Shown: piece by piece, positions 9,041-17,049 of the stretch
Numbering within the stretch: position 1 is the stretch's first letter
Layout: every line of letters begins with the position of its first letter
Assembly (NCBI GenBank): GCA_947088515.1
Contig: CAMUHA010000001.1
Location: 1-64,000, forward strand
Reading direction: 5' to 3'
DNA length: 64,000 nucleotides
Source: an uncultured bacterium
GTDB taxonomy: Bacteria; Bacillota; Clostridia; Lachnospirales; Lachnospiraceae
Position numbers and translations under genes: made by a program
The notes under the pieces: model-generated
The model's input: the letters and a program-made list of their open reading frames with translations, nothing else
What the model was told of the DNA's origin: nothing
The model's database searches: none

Positions 9041-9088
9041 ATGTATACCTTGTTGCGAGATTTATTTTCGCAGCAAGGTTGTATACAT
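9041..9088. other. Long near-perfect hairpin between ileS and the next gene
   Basis: Stem ATGTATAC-CTTGTTGCGA pairs with TCGCAGCAAG-(GTT)-GTATACAT around a loop of about ten bases. It has no T tract on either side, so it is not a textbook terminator. It could be an mRNA-stabilising or processing hairpin, or a remnant of a mobile-element end. Confidence 0.45.
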
Positions 9089-9123
9089 GATAGGAAATCA
9101 GGCATAAAAGGAAATACTATAAA

Positions 9124-9786
9124 ATGTATATATTTTATAAGGAAAAAATTTGCTTAACATTATTAGGATGTTTGACAAAAGAAGTGAGAATAGCAATTAT
9201 TACCCCTATTGATTCGGCTTTTAGGAAATTAAAACTTTTTTTGCATGCTGAAGATGAGCGCATAAGCTGTTTTTTTAAAAATAGTTTTTTTTATACAATT
9301 AATGGTACAAAGGGGATAATTGTACATATTCCGCAAGGGAGATGTTCTCAGGATGTTATGTACGTGTTTGAAGGGATACAAGTGGTCTTTTTTGGATATG
9401 CTGGAAGTTTGAATAAAGAAGTAGATATTGGTGCAATATTAGAAGTTAAGATGGCGATTGAATCTTCAATAAATCAATTTATACTTAATTCAATAAGTGA
9501 TTTTAGACAAGTTAAGGTAGGGTATTCTCCATGCATGCTAGGGGACATAGCAGTTGAATATCGTAAGCTTGCGTCAATGCTGGGATGCGATATTGTAGAA
9601 ATGGAAATTGTAGCATGCGCTAGAGCTGCAATTAAAACTAATAATATGTTTTCGGCGTTTGTTGTTGTTTCGGATATTCCTGAAGTTGAGGACTTTTGGA
9701 ATTTAAATAATAAAGTAAGGAGTGTATTTAAGAAGGGAAAAGATAAATTGATTGATTATATTGTAGATTATATTAAGGAAAAATGA
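9124..9786 (+). CDS. Nucleoside phosphorylase superfamily-like protein
   Basis: 220 residues. The pattern follows the PNP/UDP and MTA/SAH-nucleosidase fold: VVFFGYAGSLN near 94-104 (family G-[TS]-A-G-G/S-[LI]), DIGAI after it, VEMEIVACARAA near 158-169 (the conserved M-E-x-A segment that contacts the ribose), and VVVSDIPE near 179-186 (family S-D-x-x, base-contacting aspartate). Members cleave the glycosidic bond of nucleosides by phosphorolysis or hydrolysis. The N-terminal phosphate-binding loop is poorly conserved, so a hydrolase or non-catalytic role is possible. It is AT-rich like ileS, same strand, 180 bases downstream, and could be co-expressed. Confidence 0.65.
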   Translation: MYIFYKEKICLTLLGCLTKEVRIAIITPIDSAFRKLKLFLHAEDERISCFFKNSFFYTINGTKGIIVHIPQGRCSQDVMYVFEGIQVVFFGYAGSLNKEVDIGAILEVKMAIESSINQFILNSISDFRQVKVGYSPCMLGDIAVEYRKLASMLGCDIVEMEIVACARAAIKTNNMFSAFVVVSDIPEVEDFWNLNNKVRSVFKKGKDKLIDYIVDYIKEK

Positions 9787-9864
9787 ATTTTTTTATTTTA
9801 TTATTGAATCATAGCTATGGTTACGTAAACGGTAGATTATTGCAGATAACTTGAGCCAAAGCTC

Positions 9865-10260
9865 ATTCCGAAATGTCAGAGGGACATCGCTGGTATTGAA
9901 GAAAAAGAGTTCTCCCTTTATGCAAGGGGCATGAGTACAAGGGATATTCATGGTCAGATACAGGAGCTTTACGGGATGGAACTGTCCGCAGAGATGGCCA
10001 GTAAGGTCACAGACAGGATAATTCCGGAAGTCAAAGAGTGGCGGTTGCGGCCATTGAACCCCATTTATCCATTTCATTCATGGACTGTATCCGTTATAAA
10101 GTCAGGGAAGACGGACGAATACTGAGCCGTGCCGCCTACATTGTACTGTGCATTACTGCGGGCGGTATAAAGATATCCTGCGCATTACCGTAGGCGCCAA
10201 CGAGACCGGCAAGTTCTGGCTGAGAATGTTAAATGACCTGAAAAATTGCGGCGTGCAGAT
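9865..10260 (+). pseudogene. IS256/Mutator-family transposase relic
   Basis: A middle segment of an IS256-type transposase: IAGIEEKEFSLYARGMSTRD, IQELYG, VTDRIIPEVKEW and PLNPIYP in one frame, then MDCIRYKVREDGR and AYIVLCIT in another, then DILRITVGANETGKFW and MLNDLKNCGV in a third. Two frameshifts and missing ends make it inactive. It stops about ten bases before a solo IS5-type end. Confidence 0.8.
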
Positions 10261-10270
10261 GTTGGAAATG

Positions 10271-10286
10271 ATTTTTCAAACACGCT
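10271..10286. repeat. Solo IS5-type terminal inverted repeat
   Basis: The 16-base sequence is identical to the right end of the IS5-type element at 4509-4524, in the same orientation, and is followed by CTAA where the other has CTAG. No matching second end or transposase adjoins it, so it is a leftover end, perhaps of a deleted second copy. Confidence 0.75.
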
Positions 10287-10515
10287 CTAACCTCCATCCT
10301 GCCGCAAAGTTTTTGATGGTTCTCTCATACTGGAAGAGAACCATCCTTGAAGAACCGCTGTTCTTATCCGCAAGTGGTGGGATCTAATACTCCTGGCGCC
10401 ATTCTTTTCGTGGTAAGGCAAAGATTTCCATAGCCGTTGTTGTCATCTGCGCAAGTTATTTTGCGACTATTCCTAAACCGCTTACTAAGTAACAAAAATG
10501 AATATTCAAAACTAT
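10287..10515. other. Gene-free junction between accessory arm and core chromosome
   Basis: No gene. It contains a perfect 11-base-pair hairpin (GATGGTTCTCT / AGAGAACCATC, 10315-10345) without a T tract. Base composition shifts from AT-rich to balanced from here on, marking the edge of the accessory arm. Confidence 0.4.
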
Positions 10516-11679
10516 TTATTTTTGACGAGAGCTGCGGCTGACAGCAAGAAGCTTCTGGCGCATCTCCTCTTCAATTCTTCCAAGCTCCTGTTCAGCGTTT
10601 CTCCTTTTGGCGCGTCCGTCCTCCTGGATTTTCATTACTTCATCCAGTGTGCTGATAAGCGTCTTGTTTGTGGCAGTAAGGGTTTCAATATCCACAATGC
10701 CCCGTTCGCTTTCTCTGGCAGTTTCAATGGTTGCCATTTTCAGGGTTTCCGCATTCTTTTTAAGCAGGGCATTGGTCATATCCGTTACTTCCCGTTGTGC
10801 TCTGGCAGCCTCGCTGGAATGATTCAACCCAATAGCAATTACCATCTGGCTTTTCCATAAAGGAATTGTGTTGACCAGTGTGGATTGTATTTTTTCTGAC
10901 ATGGCAGTGTCGTTGCTTTGGATTAGACGGATTTGAGGAGCCATCTGCATGGAGATGGTTCTTGTCAGTTCCAGGTCATAAATTTTTTTCTCAAAACGTT
11001 CACACATGGAAGCATAGTCGTTGGCGGCCTGTGTGTCTTCCGGCAGCCCGCTTTGTTCCGCCTTTTTCAAAAGAGCGGGAAGCTCTGCGGTTCGGGCCTG
11101 CTCCAGCTTTTGTTTACCTGCAAGGATATACATGGATAATTCTTTAAAGTAATTCAGGTTTAGGTCATACATCTTATCCAGCATGGCGGCATCTTTCAGC
11201 AAAGTCACCTGGTGGTTTTCCATTACCTTGCAGATTTTGTTAATATTGGTTTCCGCTTTGTCATATTTTAATTTTAAATTCTCCAGTTTGTTACTGCTTT
11301 TTTTGAAAAAGCCAAGAAATCCTTTTTCTTCTTCTTCCGCTTCAAAATCCTTTAATTCAGATACTACATCCGCAAGCATCTGACCGATTTCACCCATGTC
11401 CTTGGTGCGTACATTGTTTAAAGCGCCTTCGGAAAAGTCCGCAATTTTTTTCTGGCTGCCTGCCCCATACTGCATTACCATCTGGGTATTGGTAATATCA
11501 ATCTGGGCGGCAAAGGCATCCACCATTTTCTGTTCTTCCGGCGTTAAGACCACTTCCGGTATTTTCGGTTCCTCTTCCTGAACGGCGGGAACGCTGTCCG
11601 GCTCACTTACTGACTGGGAAAAAGGGTCAAGGGTTAAAGAAGGGGCTTCTTTCAACATTTCATCCAAATTACTGCTCAT
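10516..11679 (-). CDS. telA: Toxic anion resistance protein TelA family
   Basis: 387 residues, cytoplasmic, no membrane segment. After an acidic, flexible N-terminus of about 60 residues it is almost wholly helical with long coiled-coil stretches, typical of the TelA/KlaA family (Pfam TelA; Bacillus YaaN). Recognisable family segments are QYGAGSQKKIADFSE and the C-terminal TIETARESERGIVDIETL region. The family is linked by genetics to tellurite and other toxic-anion or cell-wall-antibiotic tolerance, and its biochemical role is unknown. It lies 246 bases downstream of xpaC on the same strand, the usual xpaC-telA pairing. Confidence 0.9.
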   Translation of the reverse strand: MSSNLDEMLKEAPSLTLDPFSQSVSEPDSVPAVQEEEPKIPEVVLTPEEQKMVDAFAAQIDITNTQMVMQYGAGSQKKIADFSEGALNNVRTKDMGEIGQMLADVVSELKDFEAEEEEKGFLGFFKKSSNKLENLKLKYDKAETNINKICKVMENHQVTLLKDAAMLDKMYDLNLNYFKELSMYILAGKQKLEQARTAELPALLKKAEQSGLPEDTQAANDYASMCERFEKKIYDLELTRTISMQMAPQIRLIQSNDTAMSEKIQSTLVNTIPLWKSQMVIAIGLNHSSEAARAQREVTDMTNALLKKNAETLKMATIETARESERGIVDIETLTATNKTLISTLDEVMKIQEDGRAKRRNAEQELGRIEEEMRQKLLAVSRSSRQK

Positions 11680-11925
11680 ATTATCCTCCTATTTAAAGTT
11701 CCGCAGCCGCCCATCCAAGTACCAATACCGTCAGACCAATTCCTGTCTGATACCAGCCAGTAATTGTTCAGGGCGTCTGCTGATTTTAAGGTTCCGCAGC
11801 CGCTCATCCAGGGGCAGAATCCGGCAGAGAAAATTCTGTCTGTAGACAGCCAGTATTTTCTCTGGGTGCCTGTCCAGGCGTCTGCTGGCTTTATTTTCTT
11901 TGTAGAATTATATCTTGATAATTTT
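11680..11925 (-). repeat. xpaC-telA intergenic region with imperfect tandem copies of about 90 bases
   Basis: The segment TTCCGCAGCCGC-CATCCA occurs at about 11699 and again at about 11792. The accompanying blocks CAGCCAGTA and GGCGTCTGCTG also occur twice, in the same order, so the spacer is built from two diverged copies. No open reading frame uses it. It may be duplicated intergenic DNA affecting expression of telA. Confidence 0.5.
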
Positions 11926-13326
11926 CTATGAAAATTTCATATCATTTGTAAGTCCTTCGCGGGCAAGCATGGTTTTCAGGACTTGGGCGTCTGTGGTGGC
12001 ATCAAACACAGCATCCTGAAACAGATTGTTCAAAAGTTCTGTAAACGCCTGATTGATGGTATCCAGCGTATTTTCGATTTCTGCTTTGGCAGCGATGATA
12101 TCTTCGCCAGGGGTGCTTACCTTGTCAAATTCTTCATAAGCTTCCACCAGCTTTAAAGTGGTGGGCAGGTAATAATCCATTAGCTTGTGCATACGGTGCA
12201 TTTGCTCAGGGTGTTCCCGGACACTGTCAAAAATATCCTTTAAAAGACCTTCCAGGCGGGAAAGCTTGGCAGATATAATTTCTCCGGGAATACGTTCATT
12301 CAAAGCATTCAGCTTGCCGATACATCCCATACCCTCCGCTATCATGGCATTTAATTCCGATTCCTGCTCCCTGGATATTTCCGGTGGGGAATTGTCTTCT
12401 TTTGCAGGGGCGGGATTTTCCTGTATGGGAGCCTGTTTTTCTGCAAGCGCCATCCGTCTTTGGTTTTCCTCTGTTTCCAGGTATTGTCTGTAAACGGCAT
12501 CGTTTAACATAAGGCATGTCTTTTTTTCATCCAGATGTCCTTCAGGGAACATGCCAAGATGCAGCATTTTCTGAAGGTCTTTGATAACATACCGGACCTT
12601 CCGCCCGGTGCCTTTTGCCAGCTTTTCAATGTTGCCATACATTTTCCGGTCACATAGCTGCAGGTACCGCTCTGCACGTTTCAGACGGCCTCTTTGCATG
12701 ACTCCAAACTGAATCATGCCAAAAAAAACAAGCAGAAAAACAAAATTGACAATCCATCCTGCCGCATGAGTGGCTGCGCCGGCAAACATAAGCATCAGGC
12801 GGACAAAGGCTACAAGTCCGGTGATGCCAAGTCCGATTCCGCCAAAGACCTGATACAAAACATTGGATACATTACCAACTTTTTTAAATTTTACAGGTGG
12901 AAGTTTTGCCTTTTGTACAGGAGGGGCTTTTCTGTGGCGTACTATTTCCTGGGGATTGGTATGCGGGCTCTCTCCCTGCCGGGGCTGGGCCTGCCATCGG
13001 TGCATATGTCTTTGCCAGTTTTGTTCCTGATGCCGCAGCTTTTCCTTTGCTCTCTCCTGGGCTTTCTGCCAGGGAGGGATGTCTTTGGCTTTTTCGGAAT
13101 AATCCCCCTCGGTACATCCTGCCGTCTGGCCGGGCGGGGGATTGGTTTCTGTATTTTCACCAAATGAGATATGTTTTTCAACTTCCTTTCCCACTTCATT
13201 TAATGTATTTGTTACTGTCTGGGAAACCAGAGAGTTTAAATTGCTGAAATTCCCGCTTTTAAGGGCTTCCGACAATGCTTCCTTGATTTGCTCCCCAGCG
13301 CTGTTCCAACTCTGATTGTCGCTCAT
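11926..13326 (-). CDS. xpaC: XpaC-family membrane protein
   Basis: 466 residues. The first 145 residues are hydrophilic, rich in Gln, Pro and His. Two adjacent membrane segments follow (about 158-180 and 186-208). The C-terminal half is helical and cytoplasmic and contains the family core (LCDRKMYGNIEKLAKGTGRK, then YVIKDLQKMLHLGMFPEGHL). XpaC was named from hydrolysis of 5-bromo-4-chloroindolyl phosphate in Bacillus, but its real function is unclear. It regularly accompanies telA. The long low-complexity N-terminus is an addition over short XpaC proteins. Ribosome site AAGAGG; a TGTGATAAT -10-like element lies about 60 bases upstream on this strand. Confidence 0.85.
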   Translation of the reverse strand: MSDNQSWNSAGEQIKEALSEALKSGNFSNLNSLVSQTVTNTLNEVGKEVEKHISFGENTETNPPPGQTAGCTEGDYSEKAKDIPPWQKAQERAKEKLRHQEQNWQRHMHRWQAQPRQGESPHTNPQEIVRHRKAPPVQKAKLPPVKFKKVGNVSNVLYQVFGGIGLGITGLVAFVRLMLMFAGAATHAAGWIVNFVFLLVFFGMIQFGVMQRGRLKRAERYLQLCDRKMYGNIEKLAKGTGRKVRYVIKDLQKMLHLGMFPEGHLDEKKTCLMLNDAVYRQYLETEENQRRMALAEKQAPIQENPAPAKEDNSPPEISREQESELNAMIAEGMGCIGKLNALNERIPGEIISAKLSRLEGLLKDIFDSVREHPEQMHRMHKLMDYYLPTTLKLVEAYEEFDKVSTPGEDIIAAKAEIENTLDTINQAFTELLNNLFQDAVFDATTDAQVLKTMLAREGLTNDMKFS

Positions 13327-13446
13327 AATGTAAAACCTCTTGCTATCCTTCGCATATAAATTTTCTCATAGACCTATTATCACACATTAGACACTGCACC
13401 GCAATAAATTTCTTATGATTAATAAAATAAGATATGGGCATAAATC

Positions 13447-13475
13447 TTGTGGATTTTAGTTATGTGTAGTATAAT
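13447..13475 (+). promoter_or_regulatory. Sigma-A promoter of glgP
   Basis: TTGTGG and TATAAT separated by exactly 17 bases, 49 bases upstream of the glgP start codon. Confidence 0.75.
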
Positions 13476-13523
13476 AAACCGGAAAATGCTTATACAGGCA
13501 GATGAATTGGAGGAAAAGAAGAG

Positions 13524-16037
13524 ATGATAGCCAAAAAAGCGACAATGCCAGTATCACCGACTTTTGATAAGGACTTGTTTAAAAGAAGTGTGCTTTACAA
13601 TGTGAAAACCCTTTATAGAAAGACCCTGGAGGAAGCCAGTCAGCAGCAGATTTTTCAGGCGGTTGCCTATGCAATCAAAGATGCAGTGGTTGACAATTGG
13701 TTAACTTCCCAGAAAGAGTATGACAAACAGGACCCCAAAATGGTGTACTATCTGTCTATGGAATTTCTTATGGGACGTGCCCTTGGTAACAATATTATCA
13801 ATCTGCAGGCGTATCAGCCTGTAAAGGAAGCAATGGAAGAGCTTGGGCTTGACTTGAATGTGGTTGAAGACCAGGAGCCGGATGCGGCCCTTGGTAACGG
13901 CGGTCTTGGAAGACTGGCAGCCTGCTTTTTGGATTCTCTTGCAACTTTAGGGTATCCGGCATATGGCTGTGGCATCAGATACCGTTATGGTATGTTCAAA
14001 CAGCAGATTAGAGACGGCTATCAGGTGGAGGCGCCTGATAACTGGCTGGTGGATGGGAATCCCTTTGAACTGCGCAGGCCCGAATATGCCAAAGAGATTA
14101 AGTTCGGCGGCTATGTAAGTGTACGTATTGACGAAAATGGAAGAAGCAATTTTACCCAGGAAGGCTATCAGAGCGTAAGGGCGATTCCTTATGACCTTCC
14201 CATCGTGGGCTATGGCAATGGTATTGTAAATACCCTCCGTATCTGGGATGCAGAGGCGGTAGAGTGTTTTAAACTGGATTCCTTTGATAAGGGCGATTAC
14301 CACAAGGCAGTTGAACAGGAAAATCTGGCAAGAAATATTGTGGAAGTTCTCTATCCCAATGACAATCACTATGCAGGAAAAGAGCTTCGATTAAAACAGC
14401 AGTATTTCTTTATTTCCGCTTCTGTCCAGGAGGCAGTAGCCAAATACATGAGAAATCATGATGACATTAAGAAGTTTTATGAAAAAGTAACATTCCAGCT
14501 AAATGATACTCATCCTACTGTGGCAATTGCGGAACTGATGAGAATTTTGATGGACGAACATTACCTTACATGGGATGAGGCGTGGCAGGTTACTTCCAAA
14601 ACCTGTGCGTATACCAATCATACGATTATGGCGGAAGCGTTGGAAAAATGGCCAATTGAGTTATTCTCAAGGCTTCTTCCCAGAATTTACCAGATTATAG
14701 AGGAAATCAACCGCAGATTTATTCTTAAAATACAGGAAATGTATCCTGGCAATCAGGAGAAAATCCGCAAGATGGCAATCATCTATGATGGTCAGGTAAA
14801 GATGGCCCATCTTGCAATTGCAACCGGCTATTCGGTAAACGGTGTTGCAAGGCTCCATACAGAAATTTTGAAGAAACAGGAGCTTAAGGATTTCTATGAA
14901 ATGATGCCGGAGAAGTTTAACAACAAAACAAACGGCATTACCCAGAGGCGCTTTTTACTGCATGGCAATCCGCTTCTTGCAGACTGGGTGACAGACCATA
15001 TTGGAAGTGAATGGATTACGGACCTTCCCCAGATTAACAAGATAAAAATATATGCAGATGATGCAAAGGCACAGCAGGAGTTTATGAACATTAAGTACCA
15101 GAATAAAGTTCGTCTGGCTGATTACATTATGAAGCATAACGGAATTGAAGTGGATCCCCGCTCCATTTTTGACGTACAGGTTAAGAGGCTCCATGAGTAT
15201 AAACGCCAGCTGCTTAATATCCTTCATGTAATGTACCTTTACAATCAGCTGAAGGATAACCCGGATTTGGATTTCTATCCAAGAACTTTTATCTTTGGAG
15301 CGAAGGCGGCAGCAGGATATTATAATGCCAAGATGACCATTAAGCTGATTAATGCGGTGGCAAAGGTTGTAAACAATGACCCTGCGATTAAGGGAAAAAT
15401 TAAGGTAGTGTTTATTGAAGATTACAGAGTATCCAATGCAGAGCTTATTTTTGCAGCAGCAGATGTGTCCGAACAAATTTCCACTGCAAGTAAGGAGGCA
15501 TCTGGCACTGGTAATATGAAATTTATGCTAAATGGCGCTCTTACCATTGGAACCATGGATGGCGCTAATGTGGAAATTGTTGAAGAAGTGGGAGAGGAAA
15601 ATGCGTTTATCTTTGGACTTTCCTCTGATGAAGTTATCAAATATGAAAACTTTGGCGGCTATGACCCTACAGAAATTTTCAATAATGACCCGGATGTGAG
15701 AAGAGTTCTGATGCAGCTGATTAACGGAACCTATGCACCCAATGACCCGGACAGATTCAGAACCCTTTACAACTCACTGCTTAATACGATAAGCACATCT
15801 AAGGCTGATACTTACTTTATATTAAAAGATTTTAAAGCATACGCAGAGGCGCATAAGAAGGTGGAAGCAGCTTACCGTGATGAAAAGGGATGGGCAAGAA
15901 GCGCTATTTTGAATGTAGCGTGCAGCGGCAAGTTTACTTCAGACAGAACCATTCAGGAATATGTGGATGAAATCTGGCATTTGGATAAAGTTGTACTGCC
16001 GAAGAGAAAAGAGAAAGAAAAAGAAGAAGAAAAATAA
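13524..16037 (+). CDS. glgP: Glycogen/maltodextrin phosphorylase
   Basis: 837 residues, full length for GT35. It releases glucose-1-phosphate from the non-reducing ends of glycogen or maltodextrins in the cytoplasm using pyridoxal phosphate. Landmarks: MVYYLSMEFLMGR (about 74-86), ALGNGGLGRLAACFLDSLAT (about 121-140), QLNDTHP and, near the C-terminus, EASGTGNMKFMLNGALTIGT, in which lysine 666 binds the cofactor. The start follows a GGAGGAAAAG ribosome site. It is a single-gene unit with its own promoter and a strong terminator. The remaining glycogen genes are not in the window. Confidence 0.98.
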   Translation: MIAKKATMPVSPTFDKDLFKRSVLYNVKTLYRKTLEEASQQQIFQAVAYAIKDAVVDNWLTSQKEYDKQDPKMVYYLSMEFLMGRALGNNIINLQAYQPVKEAMEELGLDLNVVEDQEPDAALGNGGLGRLAACFLDSLATLGYPAYGCGIRYRYGMFKQQIRDGYQVEAPDNWLVDGNPFELRRPEYAKEIKFGGYVSVRIDENGRSNFTQEGYQSVRAIPYDLPIVGYGNGIVNTLRIWDAEAVECFKLDSFDKGDYHKAVEQENLARNIVEVLYPNDNHYAGKELRLKQQYFFISASVQEAVAKYMRNHDDIKKFYEKVTFQLNDTHPTVAIAELMRILMDEHYLTWDEAWQVTSKTCAYTNHTIMAEALEKWPIELFSRLLPRIYQIIEEINRRFILKIQEMYPGNQEKIRKMAIIYDGQVKMAHLAIATGYSVNGVARLHTEILKKQELKDFYEMMPEKFNNKTNGITQRRFLLHGNPLLADWVTDHIGSEWITDLPQINKIKIYADDAKAQQEFMNIKYQNKVRLADYIMKHNGIEVDPRSIFDVQVKRLHEYKRQLLNILHVMYLYNQLKDNPDLDFYPRTFIFGAKAAAGYYNAKMTIKLINAVAKVVNNDPAIKGKIKVVFIEDYRVSNAELIFAAADVSEQISTASKEASGTGNMKFMLNGALTIGTMDGANVEIVEEVGEENAFIFGLSSDEVIKYENFGGYDPTEIFNNDPDVRRVLMQLINGTYAPNDPDRFRTLYNSLLNTISTSKADTYFILKDFKAYAEAHKKVEAAYRDEKGWARSAILNVACSGKFTSDRTIQEYVDEIWHLDKVVLPKRKEKEKEEEK

Positions 16038-16045
16038 AGTTTTTG

Positions 16046-16083
16046 AGGAAGAAACAGGCTTGCCTGTTTCTTCCTATTTTTTT
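16046..16083 (+). terminator. Intrinsic terminator after glgP
   Basis: A near-perfect 14-base-pair stem (AGGAAGAAACAGGC / GCCTGTTTCTTCCT, 16046-16075) with a tight loop is followed by seven Ts. Confidence 0.92.
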
Positions 16084-16143
16084 GGCTTTGAGAATAGTAT
16101 AGATGGATTGGAGTTACAATCCAAATAATATCTTTTGTGTAAT

Positions 16144-16172
16144 TTTACAAACCAGTAAAATTGAGGTATACT
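16144..16172 (+). promoter_or_regulatory. Sigma-A promoter of tcdA
   Basis: TTTACA and TATACT separated by 17 bases, 38 bases before the tcdA start codon. Confidence 0.65.
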
Positions 16173-16210
16173 TTTAGTAGTAATAAATTGGCAAAAATCA
16201 GGAGGAAAAT

Positions 16211-16972
16211 ATGCCGGAACAGTTTTCAAGGACGGAATTGTTATTTGGTAAGGAGGCAATAAGAAAGGTAGAGCGTGCAAGAGTGGCGGTATTTGGCATT
16301 GGCGGAGTGGGAAGCTATACGCTGGAAGCACTGGTAAGGAGCGGTGTTGGAACCATAGACATTATTGATAATGATAAGGTCTGTCTGTCCAACTTAAACA
16401 GGCAGCTGATTGCCACTCATAAGACATTAGGACAGTATAAAGTAGATGCGGCCGAACAGAGAATGAAGGAAATCAATCCTGATGTGGTGGTCTATAAATA
16501 TTACACTTTTTATTTGCCGGAGTCGTCCGGACAGTTTGATTTTACGAAGTATGATTATGTGGTGGATGCTATTGATACCATTTCAGGGAAAATTTCGCTT
16601 GTGATGCAGGCAAAGGAGGCGGACATTCCCATTATCAGTTCTATGGGAGCGGGCAATAAGGCAGACCCCACGGCTTTTCAGGTGGCGGATATTTACCAGA
16701 CCTCTGTGTGTCCCCTTGCAAAAGTTATGCGCAGGGAACTAAAAAAACGTGGTGTGGAAAAATTAAAGGTGGTGTATTCAAAAGAACCAGCGCTTACATC
16801 AGCAGAAGATGGGATAGTTGATTTGGTAAATGGTGCGGATTCAAACCAAGATAAAGAGGAAAAACAGGTCCGGCGGCGTCTGGCGCCAGGAAGCAATGCC
16901 TTTGTCCCATCGGTTGTGGGACTGATTATGGCTGGAGAAGTGATAAAGGACCTGGCAGGGATTGGGAAGTGA
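16211..16972 (+). CDS. tcdA: tRNA threonylcarbamoyladenosine dehydratase (TcdA/CsdL type)
   Basis: 253 residues of the E1-like ThiF/MoeB superfamily. The nucleotide-binding loop GIGGVGS spans residues 29-35, DNDKVCLSNLNRQ (about 58-70) holds the conserved Asp, Asn and Arg of E1 enzymes, and GSNAFVPSVVGLIMA closes the domain. This subfamily uses ATP to cyclise t6A at position 37 of ANN-decoding tRNAs to ct6A. It has no C-terminal rhodanese domain, unlike MoeB-type sulfur-carrier activators. Good ribosome site (CAGGAGG). Followed 78 bases later by the polyphosphate kinase gene. Confidence 0.88.
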   Translation: MPEQFSRTELLFGKEAIRKVERARVAVFGIGGVGSYTLEALVRSGVGTIDIIDNDKVCLSNLNRQLIATHKTLGQYKVDAAEQRMKEINPDVVVYKYYTFYLPESSGQFDFTKYDYVVDAIDTISGKISLVMQAKEADIPIISSMGAGNKADPTAFQVADIYQTSVCPLAKVMRRELKKRGVEKLKVVYSKEPALTSAEDGIVDLVNGADSNQDKEEKQVRRRLAPGSNAFVPSVVGLIMAGEVIKDLAGIGK

Positions 16973-17049
16973 TACTGTGATTTAATTTTCACAGGCAAAT
17001 TTGCGTTTGTGTCTTAATCTTTGGGCAAAGCAGAAATGGAGGGAAATCT

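Noticed and set aside
10498..13247. Many plus-strand frames across telA and xpaC
   Set aside because: They are antisense to two well-supported genes and have cysteine/serine-rich compositions typical of shadow frames.
13947..15640. Minus-strand frames of 60-173 residues across glgP
   Set aside because: Antisense to a full-length phosphorylase; no ribosome sites or protein signatures.
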